Below are positions 35,134-44,192 of a DNA stretch of 64,000 nucleotides, one piece after another. Within the stretch, counting starts at the first letter, position 1; the number at the start of each line of letters is the position of its first letter. Position numbers and translations under genes: made by a program. This DNA is from Pseudobacter sp. (GTDB lineage Bacteria > Bacteroidota > Bacteroidia > Chitinophagales > Chitinophagaceae): positions 310,001 to 374,000 of the forward strand of contig JAFIGX010000004.1 of assembly GCA_017849455.1 (NCBI GenBank). The letters are read 5' to 3'. The notes under the pieces were generated by a model, which worked only from the letters and a program-made list of their open reading frames with translations, was not told the DNA's origin and did no database searches.

Positions 35134-35139
35134 AACGTT
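35134..35139. promoter_or_regulatory. AACGTT core 2, possible LacI-type operator
   Basis: ACGCAAACGTTACCGG (35130-35145) resembles a LacI-type palindrome with central CG (GCAAACGTT). It is 14 bases after the ROK gene stop and 120 bases from core 1. Regulator unknown. Confidence 0.35.
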
Positions 35140-35152
35140 ACCGGTATTATTC

Positions 35153-36031
35153 TCACAAAGATGATCGCCAGCAACTTGCCCCACCGATAATATGTGCGTT
35201 CTCCCCCAGCATGGCTATCCGCAGCGGTACCTGTACAGCCCGCTCCCGCAGCGCGTTTTCCAGTTCGGGCAGGAATAACCGGTAGCTTTTGGAAATATTG
35301 CCGCCAAGTACGATCACCTCCGGATGGGAAGAGAGAACGGTCCCTGCCAGGAATTCAGCGAGATGGCCGGCAAATTCCAGGAAGATGGATTTGATGGAAG
35401 GATCGGAAGGGATCAGCTCTGTGAGCGCTTTGGTGTTGGCGATGGTTTGGCCGGTCAGTTCGGAATAGCGCTTTACGAACCAGCGTGAAGAAAGATAATC
35501 TTCCGCGATGCCGTTCTTGAAGGGTGCGTGCCAGAGATCGGCATCGATACATACTCCATCGCGATAAATAGCTGAGCCCAGCCCTGTACCGAGCGTAAGG
35601 CCCAGTGCATGATCGTATCCATTCACGGCGCCGCCTGCCACTTCACCCTGCAAAAAGCAGAGCGCATCGTTCATCATCCGGATATCCGCAGGCGTAATAT
35701 TCAGCCGGGCAGCCATCAGTTCTTTGATGTTCAAGCCATACAGGGATTCATATTTTCCCTGGTTCCTGATGAAGCTGATCCCCTTTTCATAATCGAATGG
35801 GCCGGGCATGGCCATTCCTATTTTTTGAGTTGCCTGAGAAGAAGGGTGAGACCGGAATGTTTTCTGGATGGTAGCACACCAGGTATCGATGATCGTTTCG
35901 GCGCTATCTGAAGGAGAGATGGAAACGCGTAAAAGGGTACCCGGAACCAGTGTACTGGTTGAAAGGTCAACAAGAGCGGCGGTAATGTGCGACCCGCCGA
36001 TATCAACCCCGGCAATGAAAGGATTATTCAT
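35153..36031 (-). CDS. ROK-family sugar kinase
   Basis: A 292-residue protein of the ROK family: phosphate loop AGVDIGGSHITAALVD at the N-terminus, FDYEKGISFIRNQGKYESL with the substrate loop, and ALGLTLGTGLGSAIYRDG. The classical ROK zinc motif (CxCGxxGCxE) is absent; the matching region reads ADLWHAPFKNGIAEDYLSS. Such Bacteroidota ROK proteins are thought to phosphorylate glucose or other hexoses in the cytoplasm. Its place at the head of the uronate cluster may reflect shared control or a separate promoter. No N-terminal helix-turn-helix, so it is a kinase and not a ROK repressor. Confidence 0.85.
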   Translation of the reverse strand: MNNPFIAGVDIGGSHITAALVDLSTSTLVPGTLLRVSISPSDSAETIIDTWCATIQKTFRSHPSSQATQKIGMAMPGPFDYEKGISFIRNQGKYESLYGLNIKELMAARLNITPADIRMMNDALCFLQGEVAGGAVNGYDHALGLTLGTGLGSAIYRDGVCIDADLWHAPFKNGIAEDYLSSRWFVKRYSELTGQTIANTKALTELIPSDPSIKSIFLEFAGHLAEFLAGTVLSSHPEVIVLGGNISKSYRLFLPELENALRERAVQVPLRIAMLGENAHIIGGASCWRSSL

Positions 36032-36221
36032 GTAGTCTTCAATTTTAACCTGCCTGGCATCGTCGCATTGCCAATCATGGTGAAACAGTATAACTAAATC
36101 GTTTTAGCTTCGGGCGGTGAAGGTAATGAAAAAACAATAATGCCGATGATTTCATGTTCAGGCAACTTCCATCTGCCCGCTCCCGTATTCCGGGTATGAT
36201 CAGGGGCTCCCATTGAAACAG

Positions 36222-37880
36222 ATGATCGGCAATACCATCTCCATTCTCGTTCCCGGTGAAAAGCGCCGGCTGGGTATGCTTATCCTGGCCGATATCATTA
36301 TCAGCCTGGCCGATATTCTCTCCCTGGCCCTTCTCCTTTTTATCATCGACCTGTATACGCGGCCCACGGCCTCCACCCGGTTCACCTTTCTCCCTCACTG
36401 GCTGATTGATCCGCATTCCCTCTGGCCCATCACGCTTTTCCTCATACTGTTCAGTTTGAAGAACCTGGCCGGTTTCCTGGTATACCGCGCCCAGTCGCGG
36501 TTTATCGGACAGGTTGCCGGCCGCATCTCCGGGCAAAACCTGTACCGGTACCTGCAGGGTGATTTTTCCGCTTACGTCGATATAGATTCTGCCGTGCATA
36601 TCCGCAGCATCAGCCATTCACCGGTCGATTTTTGCCAGCATGTGCTGGGCGGATTGCAACAGATCATTACCCAGTCCGTCCTGATCCTGTTCGCCATACT
36701 CGCTATCGTTTTCTTCAATGCACAACTTTTCCTCCTGCTGTTCCTGATCCTGCTCCCGCCGGTGGTCGCCGTTTTTTATGTCGTGAAGAAAAGATTGCAC
36801 GCAGCCAGGATCTATGCCAAAGCCAGCATTGAAAAAGCATTGCAACATCTGCAGGAAGCGATCGCTGGTTTCGTGGAAAGCAATGTGTATGACAGGAACA
36901 AGGACTTTCTTAGACGCTATATCGAATGGCAGCAACAATTCAATCATTATGCCGGCGATATGATGATCGTACAAGGCATCCCCAACCGCATGATCGAGAT
37001 CTTTGCCCTGCTCGGGCTTTTTGTACTGATCGCCATTTATCAATATTCCAGCCACTCCGACCATTCCGCCATTCTCACCATCGGCGCATTCATGGCCGCT
37101 GCTTACAAGATCATTCCGGGGATCGTGAAGATCCTCAATGCCGGCGGGCAGATCAGCGCCTGGCAGTATACGGTAGACGAATTGATCGCCCTCCGGAAAA
37201 TAAATGCGCAGCCAAGACCTGTGCCAGCTTCTTCTCCCATCCGGTCCATCCGCTTCAATGATGTTTCCTTTCAATATGGCGACCGCCCAGTTCTCGACAA
37301 GCTGCAGTTCTCCCTGCAACCCGGAGATCTTATGGGCATCTCCGGCCCTTCAGGCAGGGGGAAGACCACCATCCTTCACTTGCTGCTCGGCTTCCTCGAA
37401 CCGGTTGCCGGCACCATCGATCTCAATTGTCAACATGCCGGCGCCAACAACAGGCAGGCATACTGGCCGCAAATCGCCTACGTGAAACAACAACCTTTCC
37501 TCCTCCACGACACCATACTATATAATATCACACTATCGGACCAGGGCCATGATGAAGCAAAACTACAGGAGGCTTTGCGTGTGGCCGGGCTGATGCCACT
37601 CATTGCATCCTTTCCTAACGGTGTACAGCAAGTGATCTCAGAGAACGGGAAGAATATCAGCGGTGGACAAAGACAACGCATCGCCATTGCCCGCGCCTTG
37701 TACAAGCAGGCAGACCTGATTCTGCTCGATGAACCGTTCAATGAACTGGATGAAGGATCAGCTTCCTGTCTCCTGCATCATTTCCGGCAGATGGCGGCCG
37801 CCGGTAAAATGATCATCTTCATCACCCATCATCAACAACACCTGGCTGCCTGCACTAAAATCCTTTCACTTGACCAGTAA
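36222..37880 (+). CDS. ABC exporter (membrane and ATPase domains fused)
   Basis: A 552-residue half-transporter. The N-terminal 310 residues hold about six membrane helices (LGMLILADIIISLADILSLALLLFII, here partly quoted as LADILSLALLLFII; LILFAILAIVFFNAQLFLLLFLI and so on). The ATPase has Walker A GPSGRGKTTI, signature ISGGQRQRIAIARAL, Walker B LILLDEP and the switch His in FITHHQQH. It resembles lipid/oligosaccharide exporters of the MsbA/PglK group and could flip a lipid-linked glycan or export a peptide. Position beside glycosyltransferases supports a glycan role. The ATG at 36222 is used; a TTG three codons earlier is possible. It diverges from the ROK gene. Confidence 0.88.
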   Translation: MIGNTISILVPGEKRRLGMLILADIIISLADILSLALLLFIIDLYTRPTASTRFTFLPHWLIDPHSLWPITLFLILFSLKNLAGFLVYRAQSRFIGQVAGRISGQNLYRYLQGDFSAYVDIDSAVHIRSISHSPVDFCQHVLGGLQQIITQSVLILFAILAIVFFNAQLFLLLFLILLPPVVAVFYVVKKRLHAARIYAKASIEKALQHLQEAIAGFVESNVYDRNKDFLRRYIEWQQQFNHYAGDMMIVQGIPNRMIEIFALLGLFVLIAIYQYSSHSDHSAILTIGAFMAAAYKIIPGIVKILNAGGQISAWQYTVDELIALRKINAQPRPVPASSPIRSIRFNDVSFQYGDRPVLDKLQFSLQPGDLMGISGPSGRGKTTILHLLLGFLEPVAGTIDLNCQHAGANNRQAYWPQIAYVKQQPFLLHDTILYNITLSDQGHDEAKLQEALRVAGLMPLIASFPNGVQQVISENGKNISGGQRQRIAIARALYKQADLILLDEPFNELDEGSASCLLHHFRQMAAAGKMIIFITHHQQHLAACTKILSLDQ

Positions 37881-38937
37881 CAGACATAGAACGCTCGTGG
37901 TCCTGTCGCCCGCCTTTCCGCAGGATGAATCCGATTCGGTTTGGGTCCCTTCCAAACAGCTCTTTGTCAAAAAAATGAAAGAACATTTTCCCGGTCTGCA
38001 TATCGTCGTGCTCAGCTTCAATTACCCGCACCATACCGGCACCTACACCTGGCATGGTGTGGAAGTGACCAGTTTCAATGGGATGTATAACCGAAAAATC
38101 AACCGGTTGCTGCTCTGGTGTCGTGTGTGGAGAAAACTCAAAAAAATACACAGACAGCAACATATCATAGGCATCTTCAGTTTCTGGTGTGGCGAATGCG
38201 CACTCGTAGGGCGGCATTTCGCCCGCCGGCACCGGCTCAGGCATTATTGCTGGATCTCCGGTATGGACGCCTGGAAGAACAATAAACTCGTTAAACTGAT
38301 CCGGCCATCTGCAAAAGAACTGGTAGCCATGTCGGGTTTCCTGGTGAAAGAGTTCGAGAAGAACCACGGTATCCGGCCTGCGCGCGTAATACAGATAGGG
38401 ATCGATCCTTCGGCATTTCCCCGCGCAAACCCTGTGCGTGATATCGATCTGATCGGTGTAGGTTCATTGAGCCCTTTCAAACACTACGACCAGTTCATCC
38501 GCATCGTGAAAGAAATATCGAAGGTCATTCCCGACGTGAAAGCCGTGATCTGCGGAGGCGGCAGTGAAAGAGCAGCACTGGAAGAACTGATCGAAAAGTT
38601 GAACATGGGAAAAACGATCACACTACTGGGTTACCGTCCACATGAGGAGACCCTGCAATGGATGCAGCGTTCCAAAATATTGCTGCATACTTCGTCGTAT
38701 GAAGGATTCGGGGCGGTCTTTCTCGAAGCGCTCTATGCCGGCTCGCGGGTGATCAGTTTCTGCTATCCATTGGAAAAGGCCGTTCCCCACTGGGATATTG
38801 TGAAGAATACCGATGAGATGACGGCCACAGCGCTTTCTATCCTGCAGGACGGTGAAACAGATCATTCACCCGTGCTTGTGAACCGGATGGACGATACTGC
38901 ACACGCAATCATGAAATTATTCGAAGCAGAAACCTGA
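37870..38937 (+). CDS. Glycosyltransferase family 4-like
   Basis: A 355-residue GT-B-fold glycosyltransferase. The C-terminal half shows the GT4 donor-binding pattern (VKAVICGGGSERAALEELI, GYRPHEETLQWMQRSKILLH, TSSYEGFGAVFLEALYAGS with its E-x7-E pair). The N-terminal acceptor half is less typical. It would add a sugar from a nucleotide donor to a lipid-linked glycan on the inner face of the membrane. It overlaps the ABC exporter gene by 11 bases from a TTG start, suggesting translational coupling and a shared pathway. Sugar specificity is unknown. Confidence 0.87.
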   Translation: MTSNRHRTLVVLSPAFPQDESDSVWVPSKQLFVKKMKEHFPGLHIVVLSFNYPHHTGTYTWHGVEVTSFNGMYNRKINRLLLWCRVWRKLKKIHRQQHIIGIFSFWCGECALVGRHFARRHRLRHYCWISGMDAWKNNKLVKLIRPSAKELVAMSGFLVKEFEKNHGIRPARVIQIGIDPSAFPRANPVRDIDLIGVGSLSPFKHYDQFIRIVKEISKVIPDVKAVICGGGSERAALEELIEKLNMGKTITLLGYRPHEETLQWMQRSKILLHTSSYEGFGAVFLEALYAGSRVISFCYPLEKAVPHWDIVKNTDEMTATALSILQDGETDHSPVLVNRMDDTAHAIMKLFEAET

Positions 38938-38944
38938 GCCCTGC

Positions 38945-40018
38945 TTAACTCGTAGCCCGGTGGGCGAACTTATTGTACAATATGACCGCTTCATCGAACA
39001 CCATGGCCGGCGTGAACCTGTCGAGACAATGTACATCCCCATATCGGCAGGCTTCCTGCATGCAGGGCCCGCAGTCGAGGTCCGATGCGTCGAGAAAAGC
39101 GCTATGCTCGCCTAACGGCCTCGACCAATCGCTTCTCGTTCCGCCGAACAATGCGATGGTCGGTATTCCGGATACCCATGCCATGTGCATCAGGCCTGAA
39201 TCCTCCGACAATACCAGGTCTGCCTGTTGCAGGGTAGCAAAGGCCGTGGCCGGGGTAGTCTTTCCTACAATGTTCACCAGTTTCTCTCCGAGTTTTTGTT
39301 TCAGCCAGGCCGCTTTCTGTTCAATGAATGAAGTGCCTATCATGAGGAACTGGCTATCGGGAAATTGCCGTGCCCATAACCGGGCGAATGCCAGGTAATG
39401 ATGAAGCGGCCAGTTGCGGGTTTCAAAAGCGCCGGCGGGGTTGAGTACGATCAGCCGGTTTCCGTTCCATCCGTTGTCGAACAACAATTCGGGGATACCA
39501 TTGATGGGCTTCAGGGAGAATCGGGTGATGGGCAGGTTGATCGGAAATCCGGCGGCCTGGATCGTTTTGCATGTCCTTTCGCCGGCGGCATTGGGAGAAT
39601 ACCTGTCGAACGCAGACCAGGCCCGTGGCATCAGCATTTTCCTGGTCAGGCGGCTGATGTAGTTGTTCTGCAGGTCGAGCACTACCTGGTATCGATTCAT
39701 GAACAGCTTTGGCAAGGATATAACGGAAAAAAATAGTTGCTTTTTTTCGCTTCGTCCGCCGCCAATGGCATACACATGATCGAATAATTCCAGTGCCCTG
39801 GGGATCGGGGCAACCTCCTCCCTTGTGAGCAGGTCGAGCCGGGTACCGGCAGGAAGAAAATTCCGAAGCGCCTGCAGATAGGGAAGCGTGATCACGAGAT
39901 CGCCCATGGCCTGCATCCGGATAGCCAGGATCCGTTTGGGGAACGATGAGAGCCGCCATGGCTTCGCAGCAATTGCGGAGCAATCAGCTATATGATATGA
40001 TGAGCTCGGTTTTCTCAT
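38945..40018 (-). CDS. Glycosyltransferase family 9 (heptosyltransferase-like)
   Basis: A 357-residue GT-B enzyme of family 9, the family of LPS heptosyltransferases. Signs are ILAIRMQAMGDLVITLPYLQALR at the N-terminus (partly shown), LNPAGAFETRNWPLHHY and the donor-site block SEDSGLMHMAWVSGIPTIALFGGT. It probably transfers a heptose or similar sugar to a lipid-linked core. Its start overlaps the stop of the GT-C-like gene by four bases (ATGA), so the two are cotranscribed with the GT2 gene further upstream. It converges with the GT4 gene 7 bases away. Confidence 0.9.
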   Translation of the reverse strand: MRKPSSSYHIADCSAIAAKPWRLSSFPKRILAIRMQAMGDLVITLPYLQALRNFLPAGTRLDLLTREEVAPIPRALELFDHVYAIGGGRSEKKQLFFSVISLPKLFMNRYQVVLDLQNNYISRLTRKMLMPRAWSAFDRYSPNAAGERTCKTIQAAGFPINLPITRFSLKPINGIPELLFDNGWNGNRLIVLNPAGAFETRNWPLHHYLAFARLWARQFPDSQFLMIGTSFIEQKAAWLKQKLGEKLVNIVGKTTPATAFATLQQADLVLSEDSGLMHMAWVSGIPTIALFGGTRSDWSRPLGEHSAFLDASDLDCGPCMQEACRYGDVHCLDRFTPAMVFDEAVILYNKFAHRATS

Positions 40019-41535
40019 CGCCTGGTTTGTATATGATATAAATACAGGTTACCTCCTTTTTCAATGGCCCCAATACGTTGATCTACCAGTTCCACCCGGA
40101 ATGAATCGCGGAGCATCGGGTCAAAATTCAACAACCGCTCAGGCTCTGCCGAAGAGATCATATACACCGACCCGATCCCTTCTTGGCGGAACAGGTGTTT
40201 CACGCCGGCATAATACCGGTTAGGGATTGCCGACATGATCTTGTAATCGTGCCCCCAGGTGATGAATTTCATTTTTCTCTGCAGATCGATGCAGTACAAC
40301 CCGTTGCCCGTATACGCCGAAGTGGTGTTCAGGGCCCAGTAGTCCGTTGTCGTTCTTTCACCGGCAGGCACTTCCTTCAATAATTCCTGCACTTTGTTGA
40401 AATTGGAAAAAGGATACCGGATGTCCTTCACCACCGGCAGGATGCTGGCGATCAGTTGTAGCATCAGCAATCCATTCACGATCCTGTCCTTATTTTTTTC
40501 AGGTAACGATTCCATACAATATAGCCACCAGGCCACCAGGAAGCCGATAAAAAGAAAACCGGTGTAACGGATAGTGCCCAGTGAAAACAATGTGCAACTG
40601 AATACAAAACTCAGTGTGGTATTCGACAAGAACAGCAGGAAACATTTTTTATTCTTCCACAGCAGGCCCCCCAGCACCGTAGCGATCCCTAAAGAAATGA
40701 GCGGCGTAATGAATTTCAGGTAGCGATGTTCTCTTTGCAGATCGAGCAGGAACTGCGTGTTCCAGCTACTATGTTCCCACCATGCCGGTATGGGCACGAA
40801 GGCACGAAGGAAAGATTGTGCAGTGATCGGTACCTGGTCGAATTTCCATTTATCGATCCAGAAGTCAAAGTACAGGGACCCTTCCGATGGCGGAAAGGAA
40901 AGCCAGGCGGCAGGCAGGAGCACTATTCCTCCCAGTAAAAAATGCCGGATGAGCACAGGCCGCATAACTCCCCTCTCCTGCTGCAACAAAACACGGTACA
41001 GGTGCATGCTGCCTGCGAGGATAATACCCAGGATATGCGTGTTCGATAACAAAAAAAGAAGGGCATAATACAGCCATGCAGACCGACGGCCTTCCTTCCT
41101 GATCACCAGGCATAGGCAAAAGGCCAGTAGTACGGCGATAGCATAATTCCTGCTCAGTACAGCATATTCATAAATAAAAAAATAGCCGAAGGGTATCAAT
41201 AGCCGTGTCAGTAATGGAAAAGGGGATTTGAAGAGGGCGAGATACACAACCGTAGCGGCTATCAGCAAGTGAAACAATTGAACATAGAGAAGATCGTTTG
41301 TGAATGCTGATATGCTCCAGAGCAGGATATGCCAGAGCGGAGGGTGGCCTTCATACCTGACATTCCTGATCAGTTCAAAAAATCCTTTGCTGCCATTGGC
41401 AATATTCCAGGCGTGTAATTCATCTGCCCATAATTCATGGTGCAGCATCGTGTAACCCGCCACCAGGATGAAAACACCGAACACCATCCGGCACAAGGCA
41501 ACGGCTGGTGTTGTACGGGTTGAGGCAATTGTCAT
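40015..41535 (-). CDS. Polytopic membrane glycosyltransferase-like protein (GT-C type)
   Basis: A 506-residue protein with about ten membrane helices followed by a soluble C-terminal domain. The first loop reads HELWADELHAWNIANGS ... YEGHPPLWHILLWSI; the acidic pair (ADE) after the first helix followed by the EGHPPL segment is the usual layout of GT-C enzymes that use polyprenyl-phosphate sugars. It probably modifies a surface glycan on the periplasmic side. A related non-enzymatic membrane role is possible as overall similarity to named families is low. The ATG at 41535 is selected because it avoids a soluble 27-residue leader. Confidence 0.72.
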   Translation of the reverse strand: MTIASTRTTPAVALCRMVFGVFILVAGYTMLHHELWADELHAWNIANGSKGFFELIRNVRYEGHPPLWHILLWSISAFTNDLLYVQLFHLLIAATVVYLALFKSPFPLLTRLLIPFGYFFIYEYAVLSRNYAIAVLLAFCLCLVIRKEGRRSAWLYYALLFLLSNTHILGIILAGSMHLYRVLLQQERGVMRPVLIRHFLLGGIVLLPAAWLSFPPSEGSLYFDFWIDKWKFDQVPITAQSFLRAFVPIPAWWEHSSWNTQFLLDLQREHRYLKFITPLISLGIATVLGGLLWKNKKCFLLFLSNTTLSFVFSCTLFSLGTIRYTGFLFIGFLVAWWLYCMESLPEKNKDRIVNGLLMLQLIASILPVVKDIRYPFSNFNKVQELLKEVPAGERTTTDYWALNTTSAYTGNGLYCIDLQRKMKFITWGHDYKIMSAIPNRYYAGVKHLFRQEGIGSVYMISSAEPERLLNFDPMLRDSFRVELVDQRIGAIEKGGNLYLYHIQTRR

Positions 41536-41551
41536 AGTATAGATTTGGTAT

Positions 41552-42559
41552 TTACAGCAAAGGCTCTTCCACTTTCCTGCCTTCCTTTGCTGCACGGTAA
41601 TAGGGATTGCGGCCAAGCAGAATGACCCATAAGGTCTTCAGCGCCGGCCGCCACATCGTATGATCCCTTACGAAGAGAAAGCTGAAGAAGTTTCCTGAGA
41701 GGGACCAGAGCAGCCAGGACTTTTTTACATAACCCGGCGTCCTGCCCGTTAACCGGAAATAATCCAGGGCCAATGCCCGCCTGAAATATTGAAGGGGTCG
41801 TTGCAGCCGGTTCACCTGCTCGTGATGATGGTACACACGGGCATCATTCACCACATGGATATTCCTGCCTGCAAATCCCAGGCATACACCGTAGTTATCG
41901 CCGATGCCGTACCTGTCCAGCACCTCATCGAAGGGCGACAGCAACAGCCATTCTTTTCTTACCAATGAAGCACCCAATCCATATAATGGCGTTATAAAAA
42001 ACTCGCCTGAAAAATCAGTAAGCACCGGCCATCCGGCTTTCGAGATATGATTGCCTTTCCTTGAAAAATAATTGACTACCCTCCCTCCCGGTCCACGGCC
42101 GGTATTACATTGGATTTTCCCCCACAGGCTCACCTTGAAAAAAAAGCTCCAATACAACATGGCAACGGACCGCACCGGGTAATCTGCCGTCCATTCATTC
42201 CCCAATTTCTGCATGACCAGCCCTGAAATAGCACCCACAGCAGGGTAAAGCCGGCTATGCAGGGCCAGTTTTAAAATATATTCGGGCGGCACTTCCATGT
42301 CGTCGTCACAAAGGAAGATCCAGTCGCCCTTTGCCATTCCTATGCCCAGGTTGCGCTGCAGGCAGACCGACTTCTCCGATCTCACCACCTGTACTGGCAG
42401 GTTGCCGAACCGGGAATATTCCGCTGCATCCAATTGCTGTTCCCCGGAATCTACAATGATCACTTCCTTCAATGGATACACAGACCGGTTGAGGTCTTCC
42501 AGCAAAGAAAGTAACCGTTGCTTCCTGTTGCAGGTAGGGATCACCACGCTGACTTCCAT
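41552..42559 (-). CDS. Glycosyltransferase family 2
   Basis: A 335-residue GT-A glycosyltransferase: VSVVIPTCNRKQRLLSLLEDL at the N-terminus (partly shown), the nucleotide-sugar metal site FLCDDDMEVP and the acceptor region FDEVLDRYGIGDNYGVCL. The C-terminal 60 residues include a hydrophobic segment (WSLSGNFFSFLFV) that may attach it to the membrane. Family members transfer sugars such as rhamnose or galactose. First gene of a minus-strand GT2-GTC-GT9 operon; 16 bases separate it from the next gene. Confidence 0.9.
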   Translation of the reverse strand: MEVSVVIPTCNRKQRLLSLLEDLNRSVYPLKEVIIVDSGEQQLDAAEYSRFGNLPVQVVRSEKSVCLQRNLGIGMAKGDWIFLCDDDMEVPPEYILKLALHSRLYPAVGAISGLVMQKLGNEWTADYPVRSVAMLYWSFFFKVSLWGKIQCNTGRGPGGRVVNYFSRKGNHISKAGWPVLTDFSGEFFITPLYGLGASLVRKEWLLLSPFDEVLDRYGIGDNYGVCLGFAGRNIHVVNDARVYHHHEQVNRLQRPLQYFRRALALDYFRLTGRTPGYVKKSWLLWSLSGNFFSFLFVRDHTMWRPALKTLWVILLGRNPYYRAAKEGRKVEEPLL

Positions 42560-42716
42560 TATTTACCGGCTTTTCAGAACAATACGGAGATAAACCTCTT
42601 CAGGTCAGCTCGGAAGAAAAATTTTTACCTGTCCCGTACATCCCGTAAGCGGGGATAAAGGCAACCCTAACTCCCTGCGACCGTAATACATATAAAATGC
42701 GTAAGGCCCTACCATT

Positions 42717-44183
42717 ATGCAAAACATACTTTTCTCCCATTCCTATTTCCTGCGTTTCGATCCCAAGCAATGGGCTCTCGGGCAACCGTATCCACCACTG
42801 GGCACCTTGTATGCAGCGGCCCTCATGCGGCACAACGGCTATAATGTTTCCCTTTTCGATACTATGTTCGTTCAGCATGCGGAAGAAGTGCAGGAGGCCA
42901 TTCGCCTGTATCAGCCCCGCTTTTTCGTGATCTACGATGATGGCTTCAATTATCTCACCAAGATGTGCCTCACCAATATGCGTGATGCCGCCTTCATCAT
43001 GACCGGGATCGCAAAGGCTTATGGTTGTACCGTGATCGTTTCCAGTTCCGATTCCACCGACCATTATGAAAAATACCTGGCACAGGGAGCCGATTTCGTA
43101 TTGATGGGAGAGGCAGAACAGACATTGCTCGAACTGGTGTCTGCCATCACTGACGGAAAAGGATCATTCATCGATATCCAGGGACTTGCCTTCAGGCAAC
43201 AGGAAGCCGTGATCAAAACCCCGCGCAGGGCAGTGATGAAAGACCTCGACGCACTGCCTTTACCGGCCTGGGACCTGGTCGACATCGACCGGTACCGGCA
43301 AACCTGGCTCCACAGCAGCGGCTATTTCTCACTCAATATGGGCACTACCCGTGGCTGCCCATTCAAGTGCAATTGGTGCGCTAAGCCTATTTATGGCAAT
43401 CGTTATAACTCGAGATCACCACAACATGTGGTGAATGAGCTCAAATGGCTCCAATCGAATTTCCGGTTCGACCATATCTGGTTCTGCGACGATATCTTCG
43501 GCCTGAAACCCGGATGGGTGCAGGAATTCGCTGCGCTGCTCGAAAAAGAAGGACTGCGTTTCCGCTTCAAAATCCAGTCGAGGGCCGATCTGCTCCTCCA
43601 GGAAAACTATATCCTCGCGCTCGCAAAAGCCGGTTGTGAAAATGCATGGATGGGCGCGGAAAGCGGCTCACAGAAAATACTCGATGCCATGGACAAAGGC
43701 ACAACCGTTGAACAGATCTACCAGGCCACGAGGCAATTGAGAAAACATGCTATCCATCCTTCCTTTTTTATCCAGTTCGGTTATCCCGGAGAAACCAGGG
43801 AAGATATTGAAAAGACTATTCGCATGATCAATGAACTCCTTCCCCATGAGATCGGCATATCCGTATCGTACCCGTTGCCAGGCACTCCTTTCTATGAAAA
43901 AGTAAAAGATGAATTGAAGAACAAGGCCAACTGGTCCGATTCGGATGAGCTCACGCTGATGTTCAGGAATACCTTCCAGCCTTCATTCTATAAGCAATTG
44001 CACCGTTATGTGCACAAGAGCTATCGCAAGCACCTGGCGCTGGAAAATATCAGGCGGTTGATCAGGCAACCGGCCTCTGTTACGGTAGCCACTTTGAAAA
44101 AAGCGGCATCGCTTGCCTATTATATTCCTGCCGCCATGCTGGCAAAATGGAAATTGGCAACACTGGAAAAACCATCATTATAA
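42717..44183 (+). CDS. B12-binding-domain radical SAM protein
   Basis: A 488-residue enzyme. The N-terminal 150 residues form a cobalamin-binding-like Rossmann domain (LGTLYAAALMRHNGYNVSLFD, ADFVLMGEAEQTLLEL), and the middle is a radical SAM barrel with the iron-sulfur motif GCPFKCNWC, CxxxCxxC (about residues 215-222), followed by VRFDHIWFCDDIFG-like and SGSQKILDAMDKGTT segments. Such enzymes methylate or rearrange unactivated carbons; in glycan clusters they often modify sugars or lipids. The DxHxxG cobalamin loop is not evident, so cobalamin use is uncertain. The next gene, a methyltransferase, starts 9 bases on. Confidence 0.9.
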   Translation: MQNILFSHSYFLRFDPKQWALGQPYPPLGTLYAAALMRHNGYNVSLFDTMFVQHAEEVQEAIRLYQPRFFVIYDDGFNYLTKMCLTNMRDAAFIMTGIAKAYGCTVIVSSSDSTDHYEKYLAQGADFVLMGEAEQTLLELVSAITDGKGSFIDIQGLAFRQQEAVIKTPRRAVMKDLDALPLPAWDLVDIDRYRQTWLHSSGYFSLNMGTTRGCPFKCNWCAKPIYGNRYNSRSPQHVVNELKWLQSNFRFDHIWFCDDIFGLKPGWVQEFAALLEKEGLRFRFKIQSRADLLLQENYILALAKAGCENAWMGAESGSQKILDAMDKGTTVEQIYQATRQLRKHAIHPSFFIQFGYPGETREDIEKTIRMINELLPHEIGISVSYPLPGTPFYEKVKDELKNKANWSDSDELTLMFRNTFQPSFYKQLHRYVHKSYRKHLALENIRRLIRQPASVTVATLKKAASLAYYIPAAMLAKWKLATLEKPSL

Positions 44184-44192
44184 ATCGAACAG

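Noticed and set aside
40790..40815. ACGAAGGCACGAAGG repeat-like sequence similar to the inverted repeat at 51.5 kb
   Set aside because: It is read in frame as SFLRAFVPIPAW in the GT-C-like gene, so the similarity is probably chance.
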